The translations under genes were made by a program, and so were the position numbers. From the NCBI GenBank assembly GCA_903893795.1, contig CAITNO010000037.1, positions 58,329 to 122,328 of the forward strand: a DNA stretch of 64,000 nucleotides, in the 5' to 3' direction. Numbering within the stretch: the first letter of the stretch is position 1; every line of letters begins with the position of its first letter. The DNA is from Candidatus Hydrogenedentota bacterium. GTDB taxonomy: Bacteria; Hydrogenedentota; Hydrogenedentia; Hydrogenedentales; CAITNO01. The notes under the pieces are model-generated. The model saw only the letters and a list, made by a program, of their open reading frames with translations. It ran no database searches and was not told the DNA's origin. Of the stretch, positions 35,988 to 47,200 are shown in pieces.

Positions 35988-36806
35988 ATGCAAGAGACAT
36001 GCGCACCGAGAGAATGGTTTATGCCAACCTGCCTTGCGGTCGTCCTTTTCCTGGCCGCGCTGGGGTTGCCGGGTTCGCCCGGCGCCCGCGCCGGGGACAA
36101 TCCCCCTGTATCCCTGACGGTGTTTGCCGCCGCGAGCATGACCGAAGTGGTGACCGAACTGGCCCATGACTTTGACCAGTCCGGCAAGACGGCGACCAAA
36201 CTGTCCTTTGCCTCCAGCGCCACGCTGGCGAAGCAGATCGAATCGGGTGCGGGCGCCGATGTCTTCATCGCGGTCGATGCCAAGTGGGTGGACTATCTGG
36301 AACAGAAAGACTTCCTCGTCAAGGCTTCGCGGGTCGACTTTGCCGGAAACGTGCTGGTGCTCGTCGCACCGACCGATAAAGTGTTTCCCTTTGTCCCCGC
36401 CCCGGGCGCCAACCTTGCCGCCGCCTTTTCAGGCCGTCTCGCCGTGGGTGACCCGGAAACCGTGCCCGCGGGCAAGTACGCCAAAGAGGCGCTTGGATGG
36501 ATGCAGTGCTGGGACGCGCTGAAAAACCGTCTTGCCCCCTCGGCCGATGTTCGGTCCACCCTGCGCCTCGTGGCCACCGGGGAAACGGATGCCGGGATCG
36601 TGTACCGCACCGATGCCGCCGTGGAGCCCAGGGTGAAAGTGGTGGCGGCCTTCCCCGAATCGTCGCACGCGCCCATTGTGTACACCGCCGCAATCTGCAA
36701 GGGAGCAAAGGAGCAGGCTGCCGGGTTTCTCGCCCTGCTGGCAAAGCCCGAAGGAAAGGCGCTTCTGGCCCGCCATGGGTTCCTTCTTCCCGGAACAAAG
36801 GAGTAG
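35988..36806 (+). CDS. modA: Molybdate ABC transporter substrate-binding protein ModA
   Basis: A 272-residue periplasmic molybdate/tungstate-binding protein. A signal peptide covers residues ~1-36. The ligand site motifs are LTVFAAASMTEVVTEL, SFASSATLAKQIESGAGADV and VPAGKYAKEALGWM, followed by GETDAGIVYRTDAAV, which place it in the ModA family (not WtpA or ModA of the archaeal type). It supplies Mo for FeMo-co and molybdopterin enzymes. The ATG at 35988 has AAGGAG 6 bp ahead; upstream in-frame residues are low-complexity. It is followed 7 bp later by modB. Confidence 0.95.
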   Translation: MQETCAPREWFMPTCLAVVLFLAALGLPGSPGARAGDNPPVSLTVFAAASMTEVVTELAHDFDQSGKTATKLSFASSATLAKQIESGAGADVFIAVDAKWVDYLEQKDFLVKASRVDFAGNVLVLVAPTDKVFPFVPAPGANLAAAFSGRLAVGDPETVPAGKYAKEALGWMQCWDALKNRLAPSADVRSTLRLVATGETDAGIVYRTDAAVEPRVKVVAAFPESSHAPIVYTAAICKGAKEQAAGFLALLAKPEGKALLARHGFLLPGTKE

Positions 36807-36813
36807 CGGTCCG

Positions 36814-37539
36814 ATGGAGCAGGGATATGCAGGCCTGACACCGGCTGAACTGGCCGCGCTGTGGCTCTCCGTCAAGGTGGGCCTCTGGTGCGTTGCGCTC
36901 CTGCTGGTTCCGGGCGTGGCCTGCGGATGGCTCCTTGCCCGGAAACAGTTTCCGGGAAAGAGCGCCTTGGAGGCGCTGGTGTGTCTTCCCATGGTGCTGC
37001 CGCCGGTGGTTACGGGCTGCCTGCTCCTCTTTCTGCTGGGCCGGAACGGGGTGATAGGAAAACGCCTCTTTGAACTGTTCGGGTGGCAGTTGGCCTTCAC
37101 CTGGAAAGGCGCCGTGCTGGCTTCCATCGTGATGGCCTTTCCACTCATGGTGCGTTCCGTGAAAGTGGCCATGGAAATGGTCGACGGCAATATGGAGGAG
37201 GCTTCGCGCACGCTGGGTGCCGGGCCCCTGCGCTGTTTTCTGACCGTGACGCTGCCCCTGTCCGCGCCGGGCATTCTGGCGGGCGCGGCGCTGGCCTTCG
37301 CGCGCAGCCTCGGAGAATTCGGCGCCACCATCACCTTCGCCGGAAATATCCGCGAGGAAACCCAAACGCTGCCGCTGGCCGTGTTTTCACAGTTGCAGAT
37401 GCCCGGCTCGGAGAACGCCGTGTTGCGGCTGGCTGCCCTGTCCATTGCGGTGTCCCTGGGCGCGATAGCCCTGAGCCGTCTCTTGGAGACCCGTCTTGAC
37501 CGCAGAAACCGGCGCACACAGGAGTCCGCCGATGCTTGA
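36814..37539 (+). CDS. modB: Molybdate ABC transporter permease ModB
   Basis: A 241-residue inner-membrane permease with about five transmembrane helices. The EAA loop that contacts ModC is MEEASRTLGAGPLRCF, and FARSLGEFGATITFAGNI is the family signature. VCLPMVLPPVVTGCLLLFLL is a typical helix. The ATG at 36814 follows AAAGGAG within the end of modA. Its stop overlaps the modC start by 8 bp. Confidence 0.95.
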   Translation: MEQGYAGLTPAELAALWLSVKVGLWCVALLLVPGVACGWLLARKQFPGKSALEALVCLPMVLPPVVTGCLLLFLLGRNGVIGKRLFELFGWQLAFTWKGAVLASIVMAFPLMVRSVKVAMEMVDGNMEEASRTLGAGPLRCFLTVTLPLSAPGILAGAALAFARSLGEFGATITFAGNIREETQTLPLAVFSQLQMPGSENAVLRLAALSIAVSLGAIALSRLLETRLDRRNRRTQESADA

Positions 37540-38644
37540 ACTGGACCTTCATTTCCGGCGCCCGGGATTTCGTCTCGATGTGCAGGGCACTTTCTCGCAG
37601 CCGGTCACGGGGCTCTTTGGTCCCTCCGGGGCGGGCAAGACCACCCTGCTGCGGCTGCTGGCCGGGCTGGAGCGGGGAACGGGCCGCATCGCTTTGGAAG
37701 ACCGCGTCCTCGCCGACTCGTCCACTGGGACCTGCACCCCCGCGCACAAGCGCGGGGTCGGCGTGGTCTTTCAGGAGAACCGCCTGTTCCCGCATCTCAA
37801 CGTTGAACAAAACCTCAAGTACGGCGCACGCCCCGAAAAGGCGGCGCCGGGACTCTACGAAAGCGTGGTGCACCGCCTGCAACTCGACAAGCTGCTCCGG
37901 CACCGCACCCACATGCTCTCCGGCGGCGAGACGCGCTGCGTTGCGCTCGGGCGCACCCTCCTGACACTGCCGCGCCTGCTGCTGCTGGACGAGCCTTTCA
38001 CGGGCCTGGACGGCGACCGGAAACGGCGCGCGACCGAACTGATACGCTCGTTCACGGAGACCCACCAGGCCCGCGCGTTTCTGGTGAGCCACGACATGGA
38101 ATCCATCCTGGCGCTGACGGACCGGCTGCTGGTCATGAACGGAGGCCAGGTGGCGGGATGCGGCGCCTACGCGGGGCTGCTCGACAGTCCCGCCGCATTG
38201 CCGGTCCTGATGTCTGCGGGCATGGTGAATGTCATGCGCATGGCTGTGCAATGGTCCGACGAGTCGCAGGCTGTAACCTACTGCCGGCCGTTGCCCGATG
38301 AGAACGGGTGCGGATGTGCCGACGCCGCTGAAGCCCCCCTGTTCAAGACCCCCTACCTGCCCCGGCCGGCCGGCACGGCCGTCAACGCCGTGCTCAACCC
38401 GAGGGACATCCTGCTCACCAGCCGCCCCATACCCGGTCTGGAGGCGGACAGGGAGGCATCGCGCCAGAATCAAATCGCCGCGCGCGTGGTGCGGGTCATC
38501 GGGGGCGTGGACCGGGTCCTGTGCATCCTCGACGCCGGCATGCGGCTCATTGTTGACGTCGCCCGAAACGCCCTCCCTCCCGGACTGGAGGAGGGCCGGA
38601 CCGTCTGGTGCCTCTTCCGGACGGAAAGCCTGAGAATCGCCTGA
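37532..38644 (+). CDS. modC: Molybdate ABC transporter ATPase ModC
   Basis: A 370-residue ATPase. Walker A is FGPSGAGKTTLL, the Q-loop FQENRLFPHLNV, the signature LSGGETRCVALGRTLL, Walker B LLLLDEPFTGLD, then LVSHDME. The signature reads GGET-R-C rather than the usual GGE-x-QRVAL, a small deviation. Residues ~290-370 form a MOP/TOBE-like molybdate-binding domain (NAVLNPRDILL to VVRVIGGVDRVLCILDAG). It couples ATP to molybdate import with ModB and ModA. GGAG precedes the ATG at 37532, which overlaps the end of modB. Confidence 0.94.
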   Translation: MLELDLHFRRPGFRLDVQGTFSQPVTGLFGPSGAGKTTLLRLLAGLERGTGRIALEDRVLADSSTGTCTPAHKRGVGVVFQENRLFPHLNVEQNLKYGARPEKAAPGLYESVVHRLQLDKLLRHRTHMLSGGETRCVALGRTLLTLPRLLLLDEPFTGLDGDRKRRATELIRSFTETHQARAFLVSHDMESILALTDRLLVMNGGQVAGCGAYAGLLDSPAALPVLMSAGMVNVMRMAVQWSDESQAVTYCRPLPDENGCGCADAAEAPLFKTPYLPRPAGTAVNAVLNPRDILLTSRPIPGLEADREASRQNQIAARVVRVIGGVDRVLCILDAGMRLIVDVARNALPPGLEEGRTVWCLFRTESLRIA

Positions 38645-38701
38645 ACCCCCATGCGCTGCAATCCGCGTCCGCATTAACCAAACGCACAAAGGAACGTCTT
38701 C

Positions 38702-39199
38702 ATGGACATCCCCATCCTCAGGCCCATCGGAATCATCCGCACGGGCCATGCCCACTCTGAAGGAACGCCATTGCAGCCGGTGTACGCCGGGGACACCCCC
38801 GGAACGGTGGTGGTGGACCCGGAATACGCGGAAGGGCTGAAGGACCTCACCGGATTTTCCCGCGTCTGGTTGCTGTTCTGGTGCCACCGCACGCGCCCCG
38901 CCGAGCTGACCGTCATTCCCTACCGGGACACGCTGTCCCACGGCCTCTTCGCCACCCGCGCACCGGCGCGGCCCAACCCCATTGGCCTGTCCGCGGTGAA
39001 ACTCGTTTCCGTGGAGAGAAACATCGTGCAGGTCGCCGGGGCGGACATGCTCGACGGCTCGCCGCTGCTCGACATCAAACCCTACGTCCCGGAATATGAC
39101 TCATTCGCCGGGGAGCTTTCCGGGTGGATGGGGGAATCAAAGATCGCCGCATCGACCCACCGCGCCGACAGGCGCTTTGAACGGCCTTCGGGCGAATGA
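38702..39199 (+). CDS. trmO: tRNA (N6-threonylcarbamoyladenosine-37-N6)-methyltransferase TrmO (TsaA/YaeB)
   Basis: A 165-residue SAM-dependent methyltransferase of the TrmO/TsaA beta-barrel family, which methylates t6A37 of tRNA-Thr. Signatures are LRPIGIIRTGHA at the start, FATRAPARPNPIGLSAVKL and GADMLDGSPLLDIKPYVPEYD. It lacks the C-terminal extension of E. coli TrmO, as most short versions do. Short TsaA proteins frequently lie beside mod or molybdopterin genes in anaerobes, and here it ends the mod unit, 57 bp after modC. Whether this paralogue really acts on tRNA is not certain. Confidence 0.85.
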   Translation: MDIPILRPIGIIRTGHAHSEGTPLQPVYAGDTPGTVVVDPEYAEGLKDLTGFSRVWLLFWCHRTRPAELTVIPYRDTLSHGLFATRAPARPNPIGLSAVKLVSVERNIVQVAGADMLDGSPLLDIKPYVPEYDSFAGELSGWMGESKIAASTHRADRRFERPSGE

Positions 39200-39207
39200 C
39201 AAATGCG

Positions 39208-39246
39208 GGCGGCGGTGCGCAACCCGAAGGTCAGCGCACCGCCGCC
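39208..39246. terminator. Bidirectional intrinsic terminator between trmO and the giant gene
   Basis: A perfect 13-bp stem (GGCGGCGGTGCGC at 39208-39220 and GCGCACCGCCGCC at 39234-39246) with a 13-base loop. On the plus side GTTTGTT follows, and on the minus side GCATTTGTC, so both have short T-rich tails. It sits 9 bp after the trmO stop and about 36 bp after the stop of the convergent giant gene. Confidence 0.75.
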
Positions 39247-39282
39247 GTTTGTTAAACCGTCAATGCCGGCCGCGCCGGATCA

Positions 39283-42200
39283 TCATGGACCAATCTGCAG
39301 GTAGGCGCCGCCCCAGCCGGCATAGCTTGTGCCGACAACGCGAACGCGGTACTGCGTTCCGGAGGCCTGGCTTGTCGGTATGGTCCAGGTCCAGGAACCC
39401 AGATAGGCCGGAACGCTGGTGGCGAGCACCACATTCGTTCCCAGGGGATACCGGTACAAATAGATGCTGACATTTCCGGTGACCAGGAACGGGGTCCAGG
39501 TGATCGTGTGCGTCGAACCAGCACTCCAATAGGTCCCGGCGACGGGGGATGTCACCGTGATCGACGGGGTGGCGTTCGACACGGTCACGCTGTTGTCCGT
39601 GCTCGTGGAGGCCGCGTTGAGGTTGCCCGCCGCACCGGCGCACACGCCCGACGCGAGGGTCGGAACCAGTGTGCCCGAGATCACGCCGCCGGTGGAGGTC
39701 ACGTTGATGGTGTAGGAGGCGCCCGACCCGGTGATGGTGTACACCGGACTGGTGATCGTTCCACCGGTCCAGGTCACGTCGCCAACCGCGAACCCCGTCA
39801 CGGGGGCGCTGAACAGCACCGTGAACTGGATGGGAACCGTTGTCGTCGGCAACGGGGCCGGGTCTGTCTGGCCCACCGCCTGGTTCACCGTCACGGTCAC
39901 CGGCGGTCCCGCAACGGTCACCGTGCGCGTCACCTCGACGGCCGCATTGTAACCGTCACTCACGTTGTAGCGGACGGTGTAAACGCCCGGCACGGACGTG
40001 TTCACCGGGTTGGACACCACGATGCTGCCCGTCAGGTCGCCCGCGCACGCGTCCGCCGCCAGTGCCCCGGCGTCGTCGTAGACGGCGCCCTGCAGCACCT
40101 GGACCGTCGCGCTGCCGAGCAGCGTGATGACCGGCTTGACCGTGTCCACCACGTTCACCGTGCGCGTCACCTGCGCGGCGCTGACGCCCTGCCCGTTGTT
40201 CGCGTTGTAGGTCACCGTGTACACGCCCGCAACGGGCGTGTTCACCGGGCCTCCGCCAATCGTGAGCGCCAGGGGCGGCGAGTAGCCGTCCGACACCGTG
40301 GCGCCCGCCTCCGTGTAGCTGCCGCCGCAGGGAACCGTGACCGTGGCCGACCCGGTCAGCACAATGGCCGGTCCGCCGATGCTCAGGTAGCTTCCACTCG
40401 TGCCCGCGGCGGTCGATCCCACCACGCGTATGCGGTACTGGCTCCCGGAGGCCTGCCCGGCGGGAACCGTCCAACTCCAGGCATTCTGGACGGCGGGTAT
40501 GCCGCTGGCAAGGACGGTGTACGCCCCGTTCGCGCCGGGCGGCGGCGTGTAGTCATAGAGGCGTATTTCAACGTTCCCAACCACCAGCGAAGAGGTCCAG
40601 GCGATGGTGTGGGTCGATCCCGTGCCCCAGTAGTTCCCGCCGACGGGTGCCGTCACCGTGATGGTCGGGGTGGCGTTCGACACGGTCACGCTGTTGTCCG
40701 TGCTGGTGGAGGCCGCGTTGATGCTGCCCGACGCACCGGCGCAAACGCCCGACGCGAGGGTCGGCACCAGTGTGCCCGATGTCGCGGTGCCTACCGAGGT
40801 CACCCTGATCGTGTAGGCCGCACCCGATCCGGTGATGGTGTACACCGGACTGGTGATGGTGCCGCCGCTCCACGTCACATCGCCCACCGCAAAGCCCGTC
40901 ACCGGACTGCTGAAGACGACCGAGAACTGAATCGGCACGGTCGTGGTCGGCAGCGGGGCCGGGTCTATCTGGCCCGCCGCCTGGTCCACTGTCACCGACA
41001 CCGGCGGCGGCAGCACATTCACCGTGCGCGTCACCTCGATGGCCGCGTTGTACCCGTCGCTCACGTTGTATCGGACGGTGTAGGCGCCCGGAATCGCCGT
41101 GTTCACCGGATTGGACGTCACGATGCTGCCCGTCAGGTCGCCCGTGCAGGCGTCCGTCGCCGTGGCACCGGCGTCATTGTAGACGTCGCCCTGCGCCACT
41201 TGGACCGGGCTGGTGCCCAGAAGCGTGATGACCGGCTTGACCGTGTCCACCACGTTCACCGTGCGCGTCACCTGCGCGGCGTTGTTGCCGTGCCCGTCGC
41301 CCGTGTTGTAGGTCACCGTGTAGCTGCCCGTGGCCGACGTGTTCACCAAAGCGCCACCGACCGTCACTGAAAGGGCGGGCGAGTAGCCGTCCGAGGCCGT
41401 GGCGCCTGCCTCCGTGTACACGCCGCAGCAGGGAACCGTGACCGTGGCCGAACCGTTCAGCGTGATGACCGGCGGACCAAGTTGCAGGTAGGAACCGCTG
41501 AAGGCTGCGGCGGACGGTCCGACAAGACGAATGCGGTACTGCGTCCCGGACTGGCCCGACGGAACGGTCCAGTTCCAGGAACCCGGGCCGACAGGAACGG
41601 CACCGGCCAGCGTGACGAAGCTTCCGGCGGGATAGCTGTACAGCAGGATGCTGACATTGCCGCCCACCAGCGACGAGGTCCACGTAATGGCGTGGGTCGA
41701 TCCCGCGCCCCAATAGGTGCCCGCTGCGGGCGATGTCACCGCAATGGTCGGCGTGGCGTTCGTCACGGTCACACTGTTGTCCGTGCTCGTCGAAGCCGCG
41801 TTGCCATTGCCGGTGGCGCCGGTGCAGACACCCGCCGGGATCGTGGGAACTAGCACGCCGGAAACGGCGCTGCCTGCGGAACTCACCCTGATCGTGTAGG
41901 TCGTGCCCGAACCGGTGATGGTGTACACCGGACTGGTGATCGTGCCGGCGGTCCAGCTCACATCGCCGACGGCAAATCCCGTCACCGCTTCGCTGAACTG
42001 CACCGTGAACTGGATCGGAACCGTGCTTGTCGGCAGCGGGGCCGGGTCTATCTGGCCCGCCGCCTGATTCACCGTCACCGCCGCGGGCGGCGCCACCACG
42101 TTCACTTTGCGCGCCACTTCCACGGCCGCGTTGTAACCGTCACTCACGTTGTAGCGCACCGTGTAGGTGCCCACCACCGCCGTGTTCACCGGATTGGCCG

Positions 42201-44275
42201 TCACGATGCTGGCGGTCAGGTCGCCGGCGCAGGCATCCGCCGCCGTTGCGCCCGCGTCGCTGTAGACGGAGCCCTGCACCACCTGCACCGGGGTGGTGCC
42301 CAGCAGCGTGATGACCGGCTTGACCGTGTCCACCACGTTCACCGTGCGCGTCACCTGCGCAGCATTGTTGCCGCTGCCGTCGCCGGTGTTGTAGGTCACC
42401 GTGTAGGCGCCCGAAACCGCCGTGTTCACTGAATTGCCGCCGACGGTCACGGAGAGGGCGGGCGAATAGCCGTCCGAGACCGTGGCCCCCGACTCCGTGT
42501 ACGCCCCGCCGCAGGGAACGGTGACCGTGGCCGACCCGTTGAGCGCAATGACCGGCGGACCAACCTGAAGGTAGGTGCCGCTAAAGGCGGCCGCGGCCGC
42601 CCCCACCAGACGAATCCGGTACTGCGTCCCCGACTGTCCGGAGGGTATGGCCCAATTCCAGGAGCCCTGGCTGGCCGGAACGGCCGCAGCCAGGGTCACG
42701 TAGCTCCCGGCGGGATAACTGTAGAGCAGGATGCTGATGTTCCCGCCCACCAGCGACGAGGTCCATGTGATGGCATGGGTCGAACCCGCGCCCCAATAGG
42801 TCCCGGCAACGGGGGACGTCACCGCAATTGACGAGGTTGCGTTCAGGACAGTGACACTGTTGTCCGTGCTCGTCGAGGCCGCGTTGGTGTTGCCCGCCGT
42901 GGCGGTGCACAGGCCAGCCCCTATGGTCGGCACCAGCGTGCCCGAGGACGCTGCGCCGATGGAGCTCACGTTGATGCTGTAGGTCGCGCCCGAGCCGGTG
43001 ATGGTGTACACCGGGCTGGTGATTGTCCCGCCGGTCCACGTGACATCGCCGGCCACAAAGCCCGTCACCGGCTCGCCGAAGGCCACGGTGAACTGTATCG
43101 GCACCGCGGCGGTGGGCAGTGCGGCCGGGTCTATCTGGCCGGCCGCCTGGTTTACCGTCACCGGCACCGGCGGCGCCACCACGGTCACCGTGCGCGTCAC
43201 CTCAAGGGCCGCGTTGTGCCCGTCGCTCACGTTGTAGCGGACCGTGTACGCGCCCACCACCGCCGTGTTCACGGGACCTGTCGTGACAATGCTGCCTGTC
43301 AGGTCGCCCATGCACGCATCGGACGCCGCCGCGCCTGCGTCGCTGTAGACGGCGCCCTGTGTCACCTGGACGGACGCGCTGCCGAGCAGCGTGATGACCG
43401 GCCTGACCGTGTCCACCACGTTCACCGTGCGCGTCACCTGCGCGGCGCTGTTGCCGTGCCCGTCGTTCGTGTTGTACGTCACCGTGTAGGCGCCCGGAAC
43501 CGCCGTGTTCACCGAAGCGCCGCCAATCGTCACGGACAGGGCGGGCGAATAGCCGTCCGTGGCCGTGGCCCCGGACTCGGTGTAGGTCCCGCCGCAGGGA
43601 ACGGTGACCGTGGCCGACCCGTTCAGGGTGATGACCGGCGGTCCGACCTGCAGGTAGGCGCCGCTAAAGGCGGCCACGGCCGCGCCAACCACGCGTATCC
43701 GGTACTGGGTCCCGGACTGTCCGGTGGGGATGGCCCAGCTCCAGGAACCCAGGCTGGCCGGCACCGCGCCGGCAAGGGTCACATAGGTTCCCGCGGGGTA
43801 GCTGTATAGCTGAATGCTGACATTTCCGCCCACCAGCGACGAGGTCCAGGTGATCGCGTGGGTCGAGCCCGCGCCCCAATAGGTCCCGGCGACGGGCGAC
43901 GTGACCGTAATCGACGAACTGGCGTTCGTCACCGTCACGCTGTTGTCCGTGCTCGTCGAGGCCGCGTTTCCGTTGCCGCGCACCGCAACGGCGACTCCGG
44001 CGCCGAGGGTCGGCACGAGCGTGCCCGACGTTGCGCCGCCGGTGGAGGTCACGTTGATGGTGTAGGACGCGCCCGAACCGCTGATGGTGTACACCGGGCT
44101 GGTGATGGTGCCGCCGGTCCAGGTCACATCGCCGACCGCGAATCCGGTCACCGGCTCGCTGAACAGCACCGCAAACTGGATCGGCACCGTGGTCGTCGGC
44201 AGCGGGGCCGGGTCAATCTGTTCCGCCGTCTGGTTCACGGTCACCGGCACCGGCGGCGCCACGACGTTCACCACG
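39283..44275 (-). repeat. Tandem 1,083-bp repeat array (about 4.6 units) at the 3' end of the giant gene
   Basis: The landmark tgttgtccgt recurs at 39591, 40692, 41775, 42858 and 43941, giving periods of 1101, 1083, 1083 and 1083 bp. Each 361-residue unit reads: an Ig-like domain (VTVNQAAGQIDPAPLPT, then FSEPVTGFAVGDVTW), a Kre9/KNH-like Ig domain (SPVAGTYWGAGSTHAITW, then QYRIRVVG), and two DUF5011 domains (ITLNGSATVTVPCGG and ITLLGS-VQV-QG). Five Ig/Kre9 pairs are present. Divergence between copies is modest, so they arose by duplication. Confidence 0.9.
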
Positions 44276-47200
44276 CGCGTCACCTCGTTGGCCCCGTTGT
44301 GGCCGTCGCTCACGTTGTAGCGGACCGTGTACGCGCCCAGGACCGACGGGTTCACCGGATTCGCCGTCACGATGCTGACTGTCAGATCGCCCGCGCAACT
44401 GTCCGTCGCCGTCGCACCCGCGTCTGTGTAGGCCGAGCCCTGCACCACCTGGACCGGGGAGCTGCCCAGCAGCGTGATCACCGGCTTTACCGTGTCCACC
44501 ACATTCACCGTGCGCGCCACCGGCACGGCGCTGTGGCCGTTGCCGTCGTTCGCAGTGTAGGTGATTGTGTGCGCGCCGACAGACACCGTGTTCACCGTGC
44601 CGGAAACCGTCACCGGCCGCGCGCCCGCGCACACATCCGCCGCGGTTGCGCCCGACTCCGTGTACGCGCCGCCGCATTCCACGGTCACCGTGGAGGAACC
44701 GCTTAGCGTAATCACCGGCCCGGTCGTGTCTGCCACCGTAACGAGACGCGTGACCTCGTCGGCGTCGTTAATTCCGTCGCTCACGTTGTACTGAATGGTG
44801 TACGTTCCGGGAATCCGTGTGTCCACGGTTCCGGTAACCGTTGCAGGCAGGCTGCCCGCGCAGGCATCGGCCACCGTCGCACCCGCTTCGGTATAGGTGC
44901 CGCCGCATTCCACCGTCACCGCGGAGGAACCGGTCAGCGTGATCACCGGCTTGGTCGTGTCGGCAACCGTCACAACGCGCGTCAACTCGTCTGCCGCATT
45001 CAGGCCGTCCGTCGCGTTGTAGGTGACCAGATACACGCCCGTCACGGCCGTATTCACGGTGTCGCCGCCGAGGGTCACGGCCACACTGCCCGCGCACGCG
45101 TCGTCCGCCGTCGCGCCCGCTTCGGTGTAGATGCCGCCGCATTCCACCGTCTCCGCGGAGGAACCGGCCAGCGTGATCACCGGCTTCGTCGTGTCGGCAA
45201 CCGTCACAACGCGCGTCAACGGGGCGGCCGCGTTGGCGCCGTCCGTCGCGCTGTAGCGGACCCTGTAGACGCCCGGCACGGCCGCATTCACGGCGTCGCC
45301 GCCGATGATCACGGCAACACTGCCCGCGCACGCATCGTCCGCCGTCGCGCCCGGATCGGCGTAGGTGCCGCCGCACTCCAGTGTCACCGCGGGAGAGCCG
45401 ATCAGCGTGATCACCGGCGGTGTTGCATCATAAACGGTCACCACGCGCGTGGCTTCGTTGGCGGCGTTCAGCCCGTCGCTGACGTTGTACGTGATCGTGT
45501 AAACGCCGGGCACCCCGGCGTTCACCGGGTTCTGGATCTGGATGCTGCTTGTCAGGTTGCCCGCGCAGTTGTCCTCCGCCCAGGCGCCGGGCTCGGTGTA
45601 GGTCCCGCCGCATTCCACCATCACCTCGCCGCCTGCAAGCTGGATCACCGGGGCCACCGTGTCCGCCACGGTCAGCGTTGCCTGACAGGTGGCGGCGTTG
45701 CCCGATGCATCGGTCACCGTCAGGGTGACAGCGGTGCTGCCCAAGCCAACGGTGGATCCCGCCGCAGGCGACTGGGTCACGGCCGGGCTGGGATCACGGT
45801 CGTCGGTGGCGGAAACATACTGCGTGAAGTCGGGCACAACGGCCTGGCACAGCAAGTCCGCTGAAACCGTCTGATCAGTCGCGCAGTTGCCGATGACCGG
45901 CGGGGTCGTGTCCGCCCCGGCCGCCGACGCCTCGTAGGCGCCCATGTCGACGCCCGCGCCCTGGGGACGGGCCACGCCGAGAAGGTCCGTGGCCGGAGCC
46001 CCTTCCGCAGTGCCCGTGTCAATGCCCGGCGAACCTGCCTGAAGCTGGAAGTTCCCGCTGGCGGCGTTCACAAACAACGGGTCCGCATCAATATTGCCCG
46101 TGCCGGCCATGCCGCCTTCGATATCGCTGTTGGATGCGGTGAGTGCCATGTTGCCGCTCGACAGCGCTGCGGTGTTGCCCCAGACAATGCAGTTGCGCAG
46201 TTCAATCTGCACGGTTCCAGGCACCGCCACCGACCACAGGAGCGGATGGCTCGTGCTGTTGTTCGCGAGTGTGCAGTTGGTGATGGTCGGCTTCGTTTGA
46301 GTCCCGCCTTCGCCGTAGAACCGAAGGCCGGTGCCCGCCTGCTGCGAAATCAGGCTATTCTCCAAACGGGTCGCGCATATGCCGGAAGACAGGGCGAAGT
46401 CTTCCAGCGCCCAATTGTTCGAAGTCAAAGTGGAACGGGTGATGACGGGGCTGCTCAGACCACCCCGGGCAAGGGACACCACGCCGCCCGAATTGCCGGT
46501 GAAGGAACAGTGGTCAATCCGGCTTTCCGTCACCAGCCCGGCGTCTGCCGCGCCGAATACGGAGGACCCGCCTGCGCCGTTTCCGGTGAAACTGCACTCC
46601 GTAATCAGCGGAGCGGACGAACTGCCACTTTCAGTCATGTTGGCAACGACGACAAACCCGGTGTTGGACGCAATGTCACAGTGGGCCATGACGGGCGAAG
46701 CACCCGAATTGTCCACGGCAACGGCGTTCAGCGGATTCACCCCCCAAGCTGCCTGAAGAATGGCTGCCCAGGAACTGCCTGTCCCAAGGCGCAGCGGACC
46801 GTTGCCGCCGGTGATGGTAAATCCGTCCAGACGGGCATTGTCCGCGCCGTACACGCAAGCCTTTGAACCCTGGCCGTCTATCGTGGTGACATGGGCCTGG
46901 AAGTCGCGCTGGTCCCGCTGGTCTTCCGTGCCGGCAAATCCGCCGTACAGGTCGCAGAAGGGCTCCATGACGGCAACCACCGTTCCGGCGGTGGTGTAGC
47001 TGCCCTCGGCAACCCACACTTCTCCCGTCTGGCCCGAGGCGGTGACCGCCGCGATGCCGGCCTGAATGGAGGAGAATGCCGTCGCCCACGTGGTCCCGTC
47101 CTCAACGCCGGAACTGTTGTCCACATCAACCCGCACCACCAGTTCTCCCGGGGTGCGGTAGGTGAACGCGGCGGGAAGCGTTCCCGATGCGCCGTCCGCG

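Noticed and set aside
39283..44275. CRISPR-like array
   Set aside because: The repeats are 1,083 bp, coding and in frame; there are no short spacers and no cas genes.
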